From CAYQJV01 sp964417925 (GTDB lineage Bacteria; Hydrothermota; Tepidihabitantia; B3-TA06; CAYQJV01): a stretch of 34,468 nucleotides of DNA. The position numbers and the translations under genes are program-made. Within the stretch, counting starts at the first letter, position 1, and each line of letters starts with the position of its first letter. The stretch covers positions 1 through 34,468 of the forward strand of contig CAYQJV010000012.1 in assembly GCA_964417925.1 (NCBI GenBank), given 5' to 3'. Shown here piece by piece: positions 6,967-14,721 of this stretch. Under the pieces are notes generated by a model that worked only from the letters and a program-made list of their open reading frames with translations, was not told where the DNA came from and searched no databases.

Positions 6967-7424
6967 GATTTTATACTATCTTCTATCTCTTTTATAAGTT
7001 TTATAAATTCCTCCGGAGTCTCTGGCTGCATATACCTCTTCTTTTTAACGAGCTCCTGACAAACCATGGCAATTCTTCCAAGTGTCATAAGATAAAGATT
7101 TCCAGGATCTTGAGGAGGAGCTACTATTAGAAAGAATAAATGCACAGGCTTACCATCCATTGCATTAAAATCTACACCTTTTTTTGACCTTCCCACTACC
7201 AATTCAAGTTTATCCACCACAAGAGATCTTCCATGAGGAATGGCTATTCCTTTCCCTATTCCTGTAGACCCAAGTTCCTCCCTTCGTAATAAAGCAGAAA
7301 CCAGTATATCTCTATCCTTGGGTTTTGCAATGGGTTCAACAAGTTCTTTAAGTACATCCTTCTTTTTTGAAGATTTCAGGTCAAGAAGTATTCTTTCCTT
7401 CCTCAACAATGTATATAGTCTCAC
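6963..7424 (-). CDS. PTS EIIA-like phosphoacceptor protein (PtsN/fructose type)
   Basis: 153 residues forming one EIIA domain of the fructose/nitrogen type. The phosphorylatable histidine is H64 in GKGIAIPHGRS, preceded by the LLRREELGSTGIG signature. Such proteins receive phosphate from HPr-like carriers and regulate transport or metabolism. No EIIB/EIIC permease or HPr gene is nearby, which favours a regulatory (PtsN-like) role over sugar uptake; that is inference. The GTG 7424 start has AAGGAGG 4 nt upstream. It lies 24 nt after argS and overlaps the next gene by 4 nt. Confidence 0.85.
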   Translation of the reverse strand: MRLYTLLRKERILLDLKSSKKKDVLKELVEPIAKPKDRDILVSALLRREELGSTGIGKGIAIPHGRSLVVDKLELVVGRSKKGVDFNAMDGKPVHLFFLIVAPPQDPGNLYLMTLGRIAMVCQELVKKKRYMQPETPEEFIKLIKEIEDSIKS

Positions 7425-7448
7425 ATCTCCTCCTTTTTTATAATCTTT

Positions 7449-9029
7449 TTACATATACTCAGGGGCATCCACTCCTAAAATGGATAGCCCTCTTTTTATA
7501 ATTTTTGCAACAGCTCTTGCAATAAATATCCTTGCTTTTCTTATTCTTTCATCTTCTACAAGTACCTTATGCTTCTCATAAAAATAATGAAAAATTCGTG
7601 AAATGTCAAGTAAATAATAAACCATTCTATGCGGTTCAAACTCTTTTGCACAATCCTTTAAAACATCCTCAAAATAAAGAATCTTCTTCATAATGCTCAT
7701 TTCTTCCTCAGACGAAAGAAGTTTTATATCTTCTTTTTTTGGTTCTTCTATGGAAAACCCTTTCTCCTTTGCCCTTCTTAAAATGCTTTTTATCCTTGCA
7801 TGTCCGTACTGAACATAATAAACAGGATTTTCCACTGAAAGCTTCTTTGCAAGAGATAAATCAAAATCCAAATGTTGAGATTCCTTTCTTAGTAGCATAA
7901 AAAACCTAACCGCATCCTTTCCTACCCAAGAAAGCAATTCATCTAAGGTTATAAACTGCCCTTTTCTTTTTGAAAAGGAAATCTCTCTACCTTTTTCTTT
8001 AAGTGAAACATGTTGCACTATTATTACTTTTAAAATTCCAGGATACCCAAGAGCCTCCATTGCTGATTCCATTCTCTTTATATAACCATAATGGTCTGGA
8101 CCCCAAATATTAATCAACAGGTTAAAGCCTCTTTCTATTTTATACAAGTGATATGCCACATCCGTTAGAAAGTATGTATACTCTCCGTTGCTTTTTATAA
8201 GTACTCTGTCCTTATCATCCCCAAATACGCTTGATTTGAAGTATAAAGCACCTTCCTTCTCTTCCACAAGATTTTTCTCTTTCAAAACATTTAAAACTCT
8301 TTCCACATATCCATTTTTCCGTATCCATGACTCTTTTACAAAATTATCAAAAAAAATCCCCAGCTTTTGAAGGGAACTTTTTTGCTGTGATAGAATAATC
8401 TCTACTGCGTAGTCTTTTATTCTTTCCTCGGGAATTTTCTTTTCAAGAATTTCCTTAGCCAACTCAATCACATACTCTCCGTGGTATCCATCTTCAGGAA
8501 TCTCTGCGGTTTCTCCACATAACTGCTTCATTCTTGCAACAATGGATTGTTTTAACCTCTCCACCTGTCCTCCTGCATCATTAACATAGTACTCTGCTTC
8601 TACATAACATCCTATATCTCTCAATAGATTCACAAGAGTACTTCCATAGCTACCTGCCCTTGCTTGAACAACATTCAATGGACCTGTGGGGTTTGCAGAA
8701 ACGTACTCTACCAATATCCTTTTTTTACAAGAGACCTTTGCGAAATCCTTTTCAAACACTCTAAAGATGTTTCTTATCACAAAGTCTTTATTGAATTCAA
8801 AATTGAGATATCCATTTATTGCTTCAACTTTAAAATCAGAAATTCCTGTAAATAATTTAACAACTTCTTCTGCAATCTCCTTAGGAGACCTACCTTTTTC
8901 CTTTGCTAAAAGAAAAGCAATATTTGAAGAAAAATCACCTTTATGTGGAGGCTTTACCTCAAGAACTTGGTGCTTATATTTTTTGGAAAAATTTTTTTCT
9001 ATAAGACTTTCAATATAATCTTTAAACAT
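7449..9029 (-). CDS. argS: Arginyl-tRNA synthetase (variant HIGH motif)
   Basis: Charges tRNA-Arg with arginine in the cytoplasm. 526 residues in the expected order: N-terminal additional domain with PPHKGDFSSNIAF, Rossmann catalytic domain beginning SANPTGPLNVVQAR (112-124), the ArgRS-typical YVNDAGGQ at 148-155, WGPDHYGYIKRM at 309-320, SFSKRKGQFITL at 351-362 in the place of KMSKS, and an anticodon-binding DALR domain with YVQYGHARI and the C-terminal helix bundle. The class I HIGH motif, usually HVGH here, reads NVVQ (119-122), although everything around it is intact. It lies 3 nt downstream of rsfS. Confidence 0.95.
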   Translation of the reverse strand: MFKDYIESLIEKNFSKKYKHQVLEVKPPHKGDFSSNIAFLLAKEKGRSPKEIAEEVVKLFTGISDFKVEAINGYLNFEFNKDFVIRNIFRVFEKDFAKVSCKKRILVEYVSANPTGPLNVVQARAGSYGSTLVNLLRDIGCYVEAEYYVNDAGGQVERLKQSIVARMKQLCGETAEIPEDGYHGEYVIELAKEILEKKIPEERIKDYAVEIILSQQKSSLQKLGIFFDNFVKESWIRKNGYVERVLNVLKEKNLVEEKEGALYFKSSVFGDDKDRVLIKSNGEYTYFLTDVAYHLYKIERGFNLLINIWGPDHYGYIKRMESAMEALGYPGILKVIIVQHVSLKEKGREISFSKRKGQFITLDELLSWVGKDAVRFFMLLRKESQHLDFDLSLAKKLSVENPVYYVQYGHARIKSILRRAKEKGFSIEEPKKEDIKLLSSEEEMSIMKKILYFEDVLKDCAKEFEPHRMVYYLLDISRIFHYFYEKHKVLVEDERIRKARIFIARAVAKIIKRGLSILGVDAPEYM

Positions 9030-9032
9030 GGC

Positions 9033-9386
9033 TTAAAACCTAACTATTTTAGCATCTCCCCATAACTCCTCAAGTGCATAATATTTTCTCGCCTGTTCTG
9101 TAAAGATATGTACCACCACTTCGTAAAAATCTAAAAGTATCCATGTTCCTGGATTAAACCCCTCAATATGATGAAACTTCCACAATTTTTTAAAATTGTC
9201 TTCCACTTCATTAGCAAGGGCTTGAGAATGTATTGTTGAAGAAGAAGTACATATGACAAAAAAATCACATATATCGGTAAGCTTTCTTAAATCAAGAATT
9301 AACACATCTTTGGCTTTTTTCTCCACCAGTAACTTAGCTATTCTTTTTGCAACAGTTGAAGCCCTTTTAATACCCCTTTTTTTCAT
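9033..9386 (-). CDS. rsfS: Ribosomal silencing factor RsfS
   Basis: 117-residue RsfS/Iojap domain that binds ribosomal protein uL14 on the 50S subunit and blocks joining of 30S, restraining translation when nutrients are short. Characteristic segments are KDVLILDLRKLTDICDFFVICTSSS, the central KFHHIEGFNPGTWILLDFYEVVVHIF and the ending YYALEELWGDAKIV. A basic N-terminal extension of about 12 residues precedes the domain. The ATG overlaps the preceding stop (ATGA). Its place in the same cluster as rplN, its target, fits coordinated supply of translation factors. Confidence 0.93.
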   Translation of the reverse strand: MKKRGIKRASTVAKRIAKLLVEKKAKDVLILDLRKLTDICDFFVICTSSSTIHSQALANEVEDNFKKLWKFHHIEGFNPGTWILLDFYEVVVHIFTEQARKYYALEELWGDAKIVRF

Positions 9387-9772
9387 TGTATAGGTTTAAC
9401 GGTATCTGGTATGTATTTTTTATAATCTGCACCAAGAATTATACTTACATTCATCACATCAGAAAGCAAGGTATCCGGAACAAATACCACGTTTTTTTTA
9501 GGAACTTTTAAAAAATCAGCAACAAAAAGGGCATTTCTTTTATCCTTGTAGAGATGATCAACCACAAGAGTTTTCTCAAAGTCATGAAATGTATCTCCTA
9601 TATCCACAACAGTAAAACCAGAAAACTCCAAAAACTTTTTGGTCTTTAAAGCAAGTTTTGGTTCACCACAGCCATTGAGTACCATTATTCGTATTTCTTC
9701 CTTTTTCACTTGTATTTTTTGACTTTCTTTAAATCTATAATATACAGAAATTCCAATAAAAATAAGAATCAC
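9383..9772 (-). CDS. Membrane-anchored LytR_C-domain protein
   Basis: 130-residue-class protein with an N-terminal hydrophobic anchor and a single LytR/CpsA/Psr C-terminal (LytR_C) domain: IRIMVLNGCGEPKLALKTKKFL, then FTVVDIGDTFHDFEKTLVVD and the end DVSIILGADY-like region. The catalytic LCP domain that usually precedes LytR_C in cell-wall ligases is absent. The called GTG 9772 leaves only about 12 hydrophobic residues, but the open frame extends back through ILRVIIVVILIFIGI to an ATA at 9802-9800, overlapping the previous stop as ATAA. A non-canonical start there would give a complete transmembrane helix. Exact function unknown. Confidence 0.8.
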   Translation of the reverse strand: MILIFIGISVYYRFKESQKIQVKKEEIRIMVLNGCGEPKLALKTKKFLEFSGFTVVDIGDTFHDFEKTLVVDHLYKDKRNALFVADFLKVPKKNVVFVPDTLLSDVMNVSIILGADYKKYIPDTVKPIQ

Positions 9773-9798
9773 AACAATAATGACCCTTAAAATTCCTT

Positions 9799-10545
9799 TT
9801 ATCTTCCCCCCCTTAAATAACTTTCCATTCTTTGAAGTTCACTTTTGGTATTAACTCCCGCTACCTCCATCCAATCCTTTACTGCAAATGCACATATTTT
9901 TTCTCCTTTCTCTTTCAAGATATGTACAACATCTGTAAGATAGTATTCTCCTGTAACCATACTTGGTTTAACTTTTTCAAGAGATTCAAATAAAAGCTCT
10001 TTATTAAAAACATATATCCCTGAATTAACTTCTTTTATTTTTCTTAGCTCAGGTGTTGCATCCTTCTCCTCTACTATCCCATCCACATATCCATTACCAT
10101 TTCTTACTATTCTACCATACCCTTTAGGATTTTCCATAATTGCAGTAAGAATGGTACATGACGCATCTTCTTGTTTATGGTATCTTACAAGTTTCTTCAA
10201 TGTAGAAACTTTTATTGCAGGAACATCGCCGCATAAAATGAGAACCAATGGAGTATCTACCACACCTTCTGCTTTAATAACTGCATCTGCTGTCCCAAGG
10301 GGAATTTCCTGTATTACAAACTCTACCCCTTTTTTAAACATCTTCTTCAATGGCTTAAGATTTTCGTTGTTTGCTACTATCACTATCCTATGAACATCAA
10401 GCCTTCTTACTTTTTCTATTATGTACCTAATCATAGGCTTTCCTGCGACAGGAACAAGCACTTTTGGAAGATGTGAATTCATCCTTACCCCCTTACCAGC
10501 CGCGAGTATTACTGCAGTAATATCACAGAATCCTGTTTTTCTCAT
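9799..10545 (-). CDS. Sugar-nucleotidyltransferase, GlmU N-domain-like
   Basis: Rossmann-like NTP transferase of 248 residues resembling the uridylyltransferase half of GlmU, which makes UDP-GlcNAc from GlcNAc-1-phosphate and UTP. Motifs: AVILAAGKGVRMNSHLPKVL (11-30), QEIPLGTADAV, LILCGDVPAI with the metal-binding Asp, GYGRIVR, EVNSGIYVF and GEYYLTDVV. The left-handed beta-helix acetyltransferase half (about 200 residues) is missing, and the ORF ends normally at TAA. Another enzyme would have to supply GlcNAc-1-phosphate, or the substrate is a different sugar phosphate. It overlaps panD by 23 nt and runs into the LytR_C gene, so the pair may serve envelope synthesis. Confidence 0.85.
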   Translation of the reverse strand: MRKTGFCDITAVILAAGKGVRMNSHLPKVLVPVAGKPMIRYIIEKVRRLDVHRIVIVANNENLKPLKKMFKKGVEFVIQEIPLGTADAVIKAEGVVDTPLVLILCGDVPAIKVSTLKKLVRYHKQEDASCTILTAIMENPKGYGRIVRNGNGYVDGIVEEKDATPELRKIKEVNSGIYVFNKELLFESLEKVKPSMVTGEYYLTDVVHILKEKGEKICAFAVKDWMEVAGVNTKSELQRMESYLRGGR

Positions 10546-10861
10546 CCACCTTTAAAATCAAAGGGGAAATCTGTGTAGGATTTTCTGTATATACAAAAGA
10601 AAGCACTATTAATTTATCTCCTATTTCCCCCTTTCTTGCAGCTCCTCCATTCAATACACATGCTCCCTTCTCATCCACAGGAATTATATAAGTTTCGAAT
10701 CTCTCCCCATTAGAGAGATTTATAACAAGTACACTCTCATTCCCAAAAAGCCCAGCTTTTTTCACAATCTCCTTATCAAGCCCAAGACTACCTTCATAAT
10801 AAAGATCTTTGGCAGTTACTAAGAGAGGATAAATTTTAGATTTAAGTATCTTGTACAGCAC
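10523..10861 (-). CDS. panD: Aspartate 1-decarboxylase PanD
   Basis: Pyruvoyl-dependent enzyme converting L-aspartate to beta-alanine for pantothenate and CoA synthesis. The 112 residues align with PanD along their length: KSKIYPLLVTAKDLYYEGSL with the self-cleavage pair Gly24-Ser25, NGERFETYIIP, and VLNGGAARKGEIGDKLIVLSF. Ser25 becomes the pyruvoyl group after cleavage. The GTG start directly follows the rplQ TAG, with AAGGGG upstream, so translation is linked to the ribosomal operon. No other pantothenate genes are nearby. Confidence 0.95.
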   Translation of the reverse strand: MLYKILKSKIYPLLVTAKDLYYEGSLGLDKEIVKKAGLFGNESVLVINLSNGERFETYIIPVDEKGACVLNGGAARKGEIGDKLIVLSFVYTENPTQISPLILKVDEKNRIL

Positions 10862-11260
10862 CTACTTTTTCCCCTTCTTTTCCTTCTTCTCCTCCTTTAT
10901 CTCTTTCTTTATAGTAAGTTCAAGTAATGCCATCTCTGCCCCATCCCCCCTTCTTGGATACAATCTATAAATTCTTGTATATCCTCCTGTTATATCTTTA
11001 AATCTTGGGGCAATATCTGTAAACAGTTTTCGTACTATATTTTTATCCTGCAAATCTCTTGCCGCAAGTCTCCTTGCAGCCAATGTATCTTCCTTCCCAT
11101 AGGTTATTAACCTCTCTGCAAGCTTCCTTGCTTCCTTGGCTTTAGCAAGAGTAGTTTTTATCTTCTCATGAATAAAAAGTTCCCTAACAAGGTTTCTAAG
11201 GGTTGCTATTCTATGCTCTCTTGTTCTTCCAATTTTTTTTACCTTATCTCCATGCCTCAT
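10862..11260 (-). CDS. rplQ: 50S ribosomal protein L17 (bL17)
   Basis: Large-subunit protein near the peptide exit tunnel. MRHGDKVKKIGRTREHRIATLRNLV is the family N-terminus (MRHRKxxRKLGR type), followed by ITxAKAKEARKLAERLIT-like sequence and YTRIYRLYPRRGDGAEMALLEL. 132 residues; the last 20 or so (KKEIKEEKKEKKGKK) are a charged Lys/Glu tail. AAAGGAGG lies upstream of the ATG. It is the last gene of the alpha-operon part of the cluster, 1 nt after rpoA, but the cluster continues into panD without a terminator. Confidence 0.97.
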   Translation of the reverse strand: MRHGDKVKKIGRTREHRIATLRNLVRELFIHEKIKTTLAKAKEARKLAERLITYGKEDTLAARRLAARDLQDKNIVRKLFTDIAPRFKDITGGYTRIYRLYPRRGDGAEMALLELTIKKEIKEEKKEKKGKK

Positions 11261-11261
11261 A

Positions 11262-12182
11262 TCACTCCTCCTTTAGTTCTATACCCATATCATGAAACTT
11301 ATTTTTTAAAGCAGAAAGCGTCCTCTGCTTTACTCCCCATTCTTCTATGTCCTTCCAACTTATCCTTTTAAGATCCTCTACCGTTTTTATGTTATGCTCT
11401 GAAAGCACCTTTTTTACTGTATCAGGAATATCCAGATACTCTACTAAGGATTCTCTTTCCTCTCTTTTTTGGGAAGAATCTCTTCTTTCCAAGCCTAAAA
11501 AAATATTTACATGCTCCAAAAGAATATCGGCTGCCTCTTTTAAAGCATCCTGAGGTTTTATTGTTCCATCGGTCCATACTTCTATGATAAGTTTTTCAAA
11601 ATCTGTCCTATCTTTATATCGTGTATTTTCCACACTAACATTAACCTTCCTTACAGGAGAGTAAAAGGCATCAAGAAAAATAGTGCCTACGGGCTCTGCA
11701 GGAAATCTTTTCTTTATCTCATCCGCTGTTTCATGACCTCTACCCTTCTCTACTTTCATTTCCACATTAACTTTCTTTTTATCATCTGTTACTGTAAGTA
11801 TCTTCTGTGCTTTGTTTACTACCTCTATACCCGGGGGGAGCTCAAGGTGTTCTGCTTTATATTCTCCCTTTCCTTTTGCTCTAAGATATATATACTGGGG
11901 TTCATCCTTCTCCATTTTAAACCTTAGTTTCTTAACGTTCAACACTATAAGAGGCACATCTTCCAGTACCCCCTCTATTGTAGAAAATTCATGCAAAACA
12001 CCATCTATCCTAAGCTCTGTAACTGCAGTACCTTCAATGGAAGATAGTAATATTCTCCTCATTGCAGTTCCTATAGTCCATCCCCATCCAGGCATTAGTG
12101 GAGAAATGTAAAACTTTCCATAAGTATCAGAAAGACTTTCTCTATCAACTGCCAAGGATTCTGGCAGTATTATCTTTTTCAT
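11262..12182 (-). CDS. rpoA: RNA polymerase alpha subunit (divergent C-terminal domain)
   Basis: 306 residues. The N-terminal dimerisation part is canonical: GKFYISPLMPGWGWTIGTAMRRILLSSIEGTAVTELRI, the FSTIEGVLEDVP loop and LIIEVWTDGTIKPQDALKEAADIL. It nucleates RNA polymerase assembly. The C-terminal HhH domain (about 250-303, YLDIPDTVKKVLSEHNIKTVEDLKRI...) has the right size, but aligned with E. coli it lacks R265 (T here), N268 (K) and C269 (V), and the NLGKKS turn is altered. These residues normally contact UP-element DNA, so recognition may differ. It lies 9 nt downstream of rpsD and 1 nt before rplQ. Confidence 0.97.
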   Translation of the reverse strand: MKKIILPESLAVDRESLSDTYGKFYISPLMPGWGWTIGTAMRRILLSSIEGTAVTELRIDGVLHEFSTIEGVLEDVPLIVLNVKKLRFKMEKDEPQYIYLRAKGKGEYKAEHLELPPGIEVVNKAQKILTVTDDKKKVNVEMKVEKGRGHETADEIKKRFPAEPVGTIFLDAFYSPVRKVNVSVENTRYKDRTDFEKLIIEVWTDGTIKPQDALKEAADILLEHVNIFLGLERRDSSQKREERESLVEYLDIPDTVKKVLSEHNIKTVEDLKRISWKDIEEWGVKQRTLSALKNKFHDMGIELKEE

Positions 12183-12191
12183 AAGTCCTCC

Positions 12192-12806
12192 TTACTTAGA
12201 GTAAAACTCTACTATGAGAGTGGTGTTTATAGGAATATCTTTTACATCATCGTCATCCGGTAGTCTATTAATTTTTGCTCGTGACGGCGCTCCATTAAGT
12301 GAAATCCAAGATACAAGATTGTCTGCATCCACATTTTGTAATCTCTGTTTAATAGATTCTTTATCAGTTTTTCTCAATTCAATTGTTTCACCTGCATTAA
12401 CAAGATAAGAAGGAATATCCACTTTTTTACCATTTACAAGTATAAACCCATGGTTTACAAGTTGTCGTGCATCCTTTCTACTCTTTGCCCATCCTATCCT
12501 GTATACTACATTATCCAATCTTCTCTCCAAAAGTTTTAAAAGTTCTTTACCAGGATCTTCCTTCCTTGAAGCAAGTTCAAAGAATCTTCTAAACTGTCTT
12601 TCCAAAACTCCATACATTAACTTCAATTTCTGTTTTTCTCTCAACTGTACTGCATAAGTGGACATCCTTCTTCCAAAACTCCCGGATTTCTTTGCTCCTC
12701 TCCGTGTAAGAGGACACTTTTCTGAATAACATTTTTCTCCCTTTAAAAAAAGTTTTTCTCCTTCTCTCCTACACTGTTTACAAGATGGTTCAAGATTTCT
12801 CGCCAT
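12192..12806 (-). CDS. rpsD: 30S ribosomal protein S4 (uS4, zinc form)
   Basis: 16S rRNA-binding assembly protein. 204 residues with the zinc-binding N-terminus (C-x2-C at 9-12 in PSCKQCRREG, then C-x5-C in KCYSEKCP), the conserved YAVQLREKQKLKLMYGVLERQF segment, and an S4 RNA-binding domain RRLDNVVYRIGWAKSRKDARQLVNHGFILVNGKKVDIPSY. Starts 1 nt before the rpsK stop on the minus strand, in canonical alpha-operon order. In other bacteria S4 represses this operon; no such site is evident here. Confidence 0.97.
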   Translation of the reverse strand: MARNLEPSCKQCRREGEKLFLKGEKCYSEKCPLTRRGAKKSGSFGRRMSTYAVQLREKQKLKLMYGVLERQFRRFFELASRKEDPGKELLKLLERRLDNVVYRIGWAKSRKDARQLVNHGFILVNGKKVDIPSYLVNAGETIELRKTDKESIKQRLQNVDADNLVSWISLNGAPSRAKINRLPDDDDVKDIPINTTLIVEFYSK

Positions 12807-13187
12807 TTATACCCTCCTCTGCTTTGGAGGCCTACATCCATTATGCGGGATTGGAGTAACATCCTTTATTGCAGTTATTTGTAAACCTGCGTTCTGTATA
12901 GATCTAATTGCAGCCTCTCTCCCTGGACCAGGCCCTTTTATATGTATTTCAACCTTCCTCATTCCCAAATTATACGCTTCTCTTGCTGCTGCCTCTGCAC
13001 ACTGTTGAGCTGCAAAGGGAGTTCCTTTCTTTGTACCCTTAAACCCTATTTTACCTCCTGAAGACCAGGTAAGTACATTGCCCTTTTCATCAGTTATAGT
13101 TACTATGGTATTATTAAAAGTAGCATGAATTTTCACAATTCCTGTCTCCGGAAACTTCTTTCTTTTCCTCTTCTGTTTTCTTGCCAT
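12807..13187 (-). CDS. rpsK: 30S ribosomal protein S11 (uS11)
   Basis: Small-subunit platform protein near the mRNA Shine-Dalgarno helix. 126 residues with GIVKIHATFNNTIVTITDEKGN, SSGGKIGFKGTKKGTPFAAQ, and the near-invariant ending GPGPGREAAIRSIQNAGLQI...DVTPIPHNGCRPPKQRRV. The N-terminus is basic (ARKQKRKRKK). It lies 9 nt after rpsM, in standard order. Confidence 0.98.
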   Translation of the reverse strand: MARKQKRKRKKFPETGIVKIHATFNNTIVTITDEKGNVLTWSSGGKIGFKGTKKGTPFAAQQCAEAAAREAYNLGMRKVEIHIKGPGPGREAAIRSIQNAGLQITAIKDVTPIPHNGCRPPKQRRV

Positions 13188-13196
13188 ATTACCCCC

Positions 13197-13580
13197 TTAT
13201 TTTTCCTTCTTCTTTTTAGTAAGTATTCTTCCCTTCCTCGGACCCTTCCTTGTCCTAGCGTTGGTTCTTGTTCTCTGCCCTCTTACAGGAAGCCCAAGCT
13301 TATGTCTTATACCTCTATAGCAGTTTATCTCTATCAACCTCTTTATATTTGCTTGAACTTCTGCTCTTAATGCACCTTCAACTTTGTAATTGGTTTCTAT
13401 CTCCTTTATTATCTTCGTTATCTCCTCATCAGTCAGATCTTTTACCTTTTTCATCGGATCAACTCCAGTTTTTTCCAAAATCTTTTTGGATGAAGAAAGT
13501 CCTATCCCATGGATATAGGGAAGTGCAAACAGTATCCTTTTATTATCTGGAAGGTCAACACCTACAATTCTTCTTGCCAT
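13197..13580 (-). CDS. rpsM: 30S ribosomal protein S13 (uS13)
   Basis: Small-subunit head protein contacting 5S/L5 bridges and P-site tRNA. 127 residues: RRIVGVDLPDNKRILFALPYIHGIG start, helix-two-turn-helix in the middle, and the basic tail GLPVRGQRTRTNARTRKGPRKGRI that reaches toward the P site. Preceded by rpmJ with an AAGGAGG signal at the end of rpmJ. Standard alpha-operon first gene, although here it is fused with the spc part of the cluster. Confidence 0.98.
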   Translation of the reverse strand: MARRIVGVDLPDNKRILFALPYIHGIGLSSSKKILEKTGVDPMKKVKDLTDEEITKIIKEIETNYKVEGALRAEVQANIKRLIEINCYRGIRHKLGLPVRGQRTRTNARTRKGPRKGRILTKKKKEK

Positions 13581-13588
13581 AGTCCTCC

Positions 13589-13705
13589 TTAACCCTGCCT
13601 TTGTTTATGTTTTGGGTTTCTCTTACAAATCACATATACCTTTCCATGTCTTTTAACTATTTTACAATGAATACACCTTTTCTTCACAGAAGATTTCACT
13701 TTCAT
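13589..13705 (-). CDS. rpmJ: 50S ribosomal protein L36 (bL36, zinc form)
   Basis: A 38-residue gene: ATG at 13705-13703, stop TAA at 13591-13589. It begins MKVKSSVKKRCIHCKIVKRH. The zinc-ribbon ligands C11, C14, C27 and H33 are all present, so this is the zinc-binding C+ form of L36, not the zinc-free paralogue. It sits between infA and rpsM, its usual position, and its end carries the Shine-Dalgarno of rpsM. Confidence 0.95.
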   Translation of the reverse strand: MKVKSSVKKRCIHCKIVKRHGKVYVICKRNPKHKQRQG

Positions 13706-13739
13706 AATCTCACTCCTTTCTTAAATTAATTTTCTTCTA

Positions 13740-13979
13740 TTATTTAAATCTATATACAATTCTCCCCCTTGTCAAGTCATAAGGGGAAAGCTCTATAAGC
13801 ACCCTATCTCCTGGTAGTATCTTTATAAAGTTAATCCGCATCTTTCCGGATAGATGACACAGAACCCGTAATCCATTGTCCAACTCCACTCTAAACATTG
13901 TATTAGGAAGAGCCTCAACCACAGTTCCTTCCATCTGAATAACATCTTTTTTCTTCTTTTCTTTATCCTTCTTCGCCAT
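13740..13979 (-). CDS. infA: Translation initiation factor IF-1
   Basis: 79-residue OB-fold factor binding the 30S A site at initiation: DVIQMEGTVVEALPNTMFRVEL, then CHLSGKMRINFIKILPGDRVLIELSPYDLTRGRIVYRFK, which is the family ending. I set the start at ATG 13979 (MAKKDKEKKKK), which has GAGGTG about 7 nt upstream; the frame is open further to 14003 but the extra residues do not fit the family. It overlaps the end of map by 17 nt. The Lys-rich N-terminus is slightly longer than usual. Confidence 0.95.
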   Translation of the reverse strand: MAKKDKEKKKKDVIQMEGTVVEALPNTMFRVELDNGLRVLCHLSGKMRINFIKILPGDRVLIELSPYDLTRGRIVYRFK

Positions 13980-14721
13980 CCGTAAGCACCTCTGGATTTC
14001 CATCTTTTATAAGTACTGTATGCTCAAAATGAGCTGAAGGTTTCCTGTCTTGGGTTATTACAGTCCATTTATCTCTACCTACCTCAGTACGCCATGTTCC
14101 CATTACAAGCATAGGTTCAATTGCTATGGTCATTCCTGCTTCAAGTTTTCTCCCTACCCCAGGTTTACCAAAATTCGGTATCATTGGCTCCTCATGCAAC
14201 TTTAAACCAACACCATGTCCTGTATACTCTCTTATCACATCAAAGCCGTTCTCTTTTGCAATTCTCTCTATAGTACTGGAAATATCCCCAACTCTATTAC
14301 CTGCTCGAGCCTTTTTAATAGCCTCCTTCAATGCTTTTTTGGTTATTTCCACAAGTTTTTTCTTAGAAGGCTCCACCTCTCCTATTTCAAAAGTATAAGC
14401 TGCATCAGCAATATAACCATTCTTTCTTACACCCACATCTATTTTCACCAAATCTCCTTCTTTTATCCTCTTTTTCCCAGGAATACCATGTATTACCTCT
14501 TCATTTATGCTTATACACGAAGCAGCAGGATATCCTCTGTATCCCTTAAATACTGCCTCTGCTTTGAAATCTTTTATAAATCTTTCAATAAAAAAATTAA
14601 CTTCCTCTGTCGTCATCCCGGGTTTTATAAAACTCTTTAACTCTTCAAAAAGCTTCTTTATTATCCTCCCAGCCTCCCTTATTCCTTCTATATCTTTCTC
14701 CGATTTAATGATCACTCCCAT
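13963..14721 (-). CDS. map: Methionine aminopeptidase, type I
   Basis: Removes the initiator Met from nascent proteins. 252 residues with the pita-bread fold and all five metal ligands in recognisable motifs: Asp in KIDVGV, Asp in ADAAYTF, His in EYTGHGVGLKLHE, Glu in TIAIEPML, and Glu in HFEHTVLI. The substrate-loop histidine is in INEEVIHGIPG. No N-terminal zinc finger or SH3 extension, so it is the short bacterial form. The start overlaps adk by 10 nt. Position between adk and infA is classical. Confidence 0.97.
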   Translation of the reverse strand: MGVIIKSEKDIEGIREAGRIIKKLFEELKSFIKPGMTTEEVNFFIERFIKDFKAEAVFKGYRGYPAASCISINEEVIHGIPGKKRIKEGDLVKIDVGVRKNGYIADAAYTFEIGEVEPSKKKLVEITKKALKEAIKKARAGNRVGDISSTIERIAKENGFDVIREYTGHGVGLKLHEEPMIPNFGKPGVGRKLEAGMTIAIEPMLVMGTWRTEVGRDKWTVITQDRKPSAHFEHTVLIKDGNPEVLTDGEEG

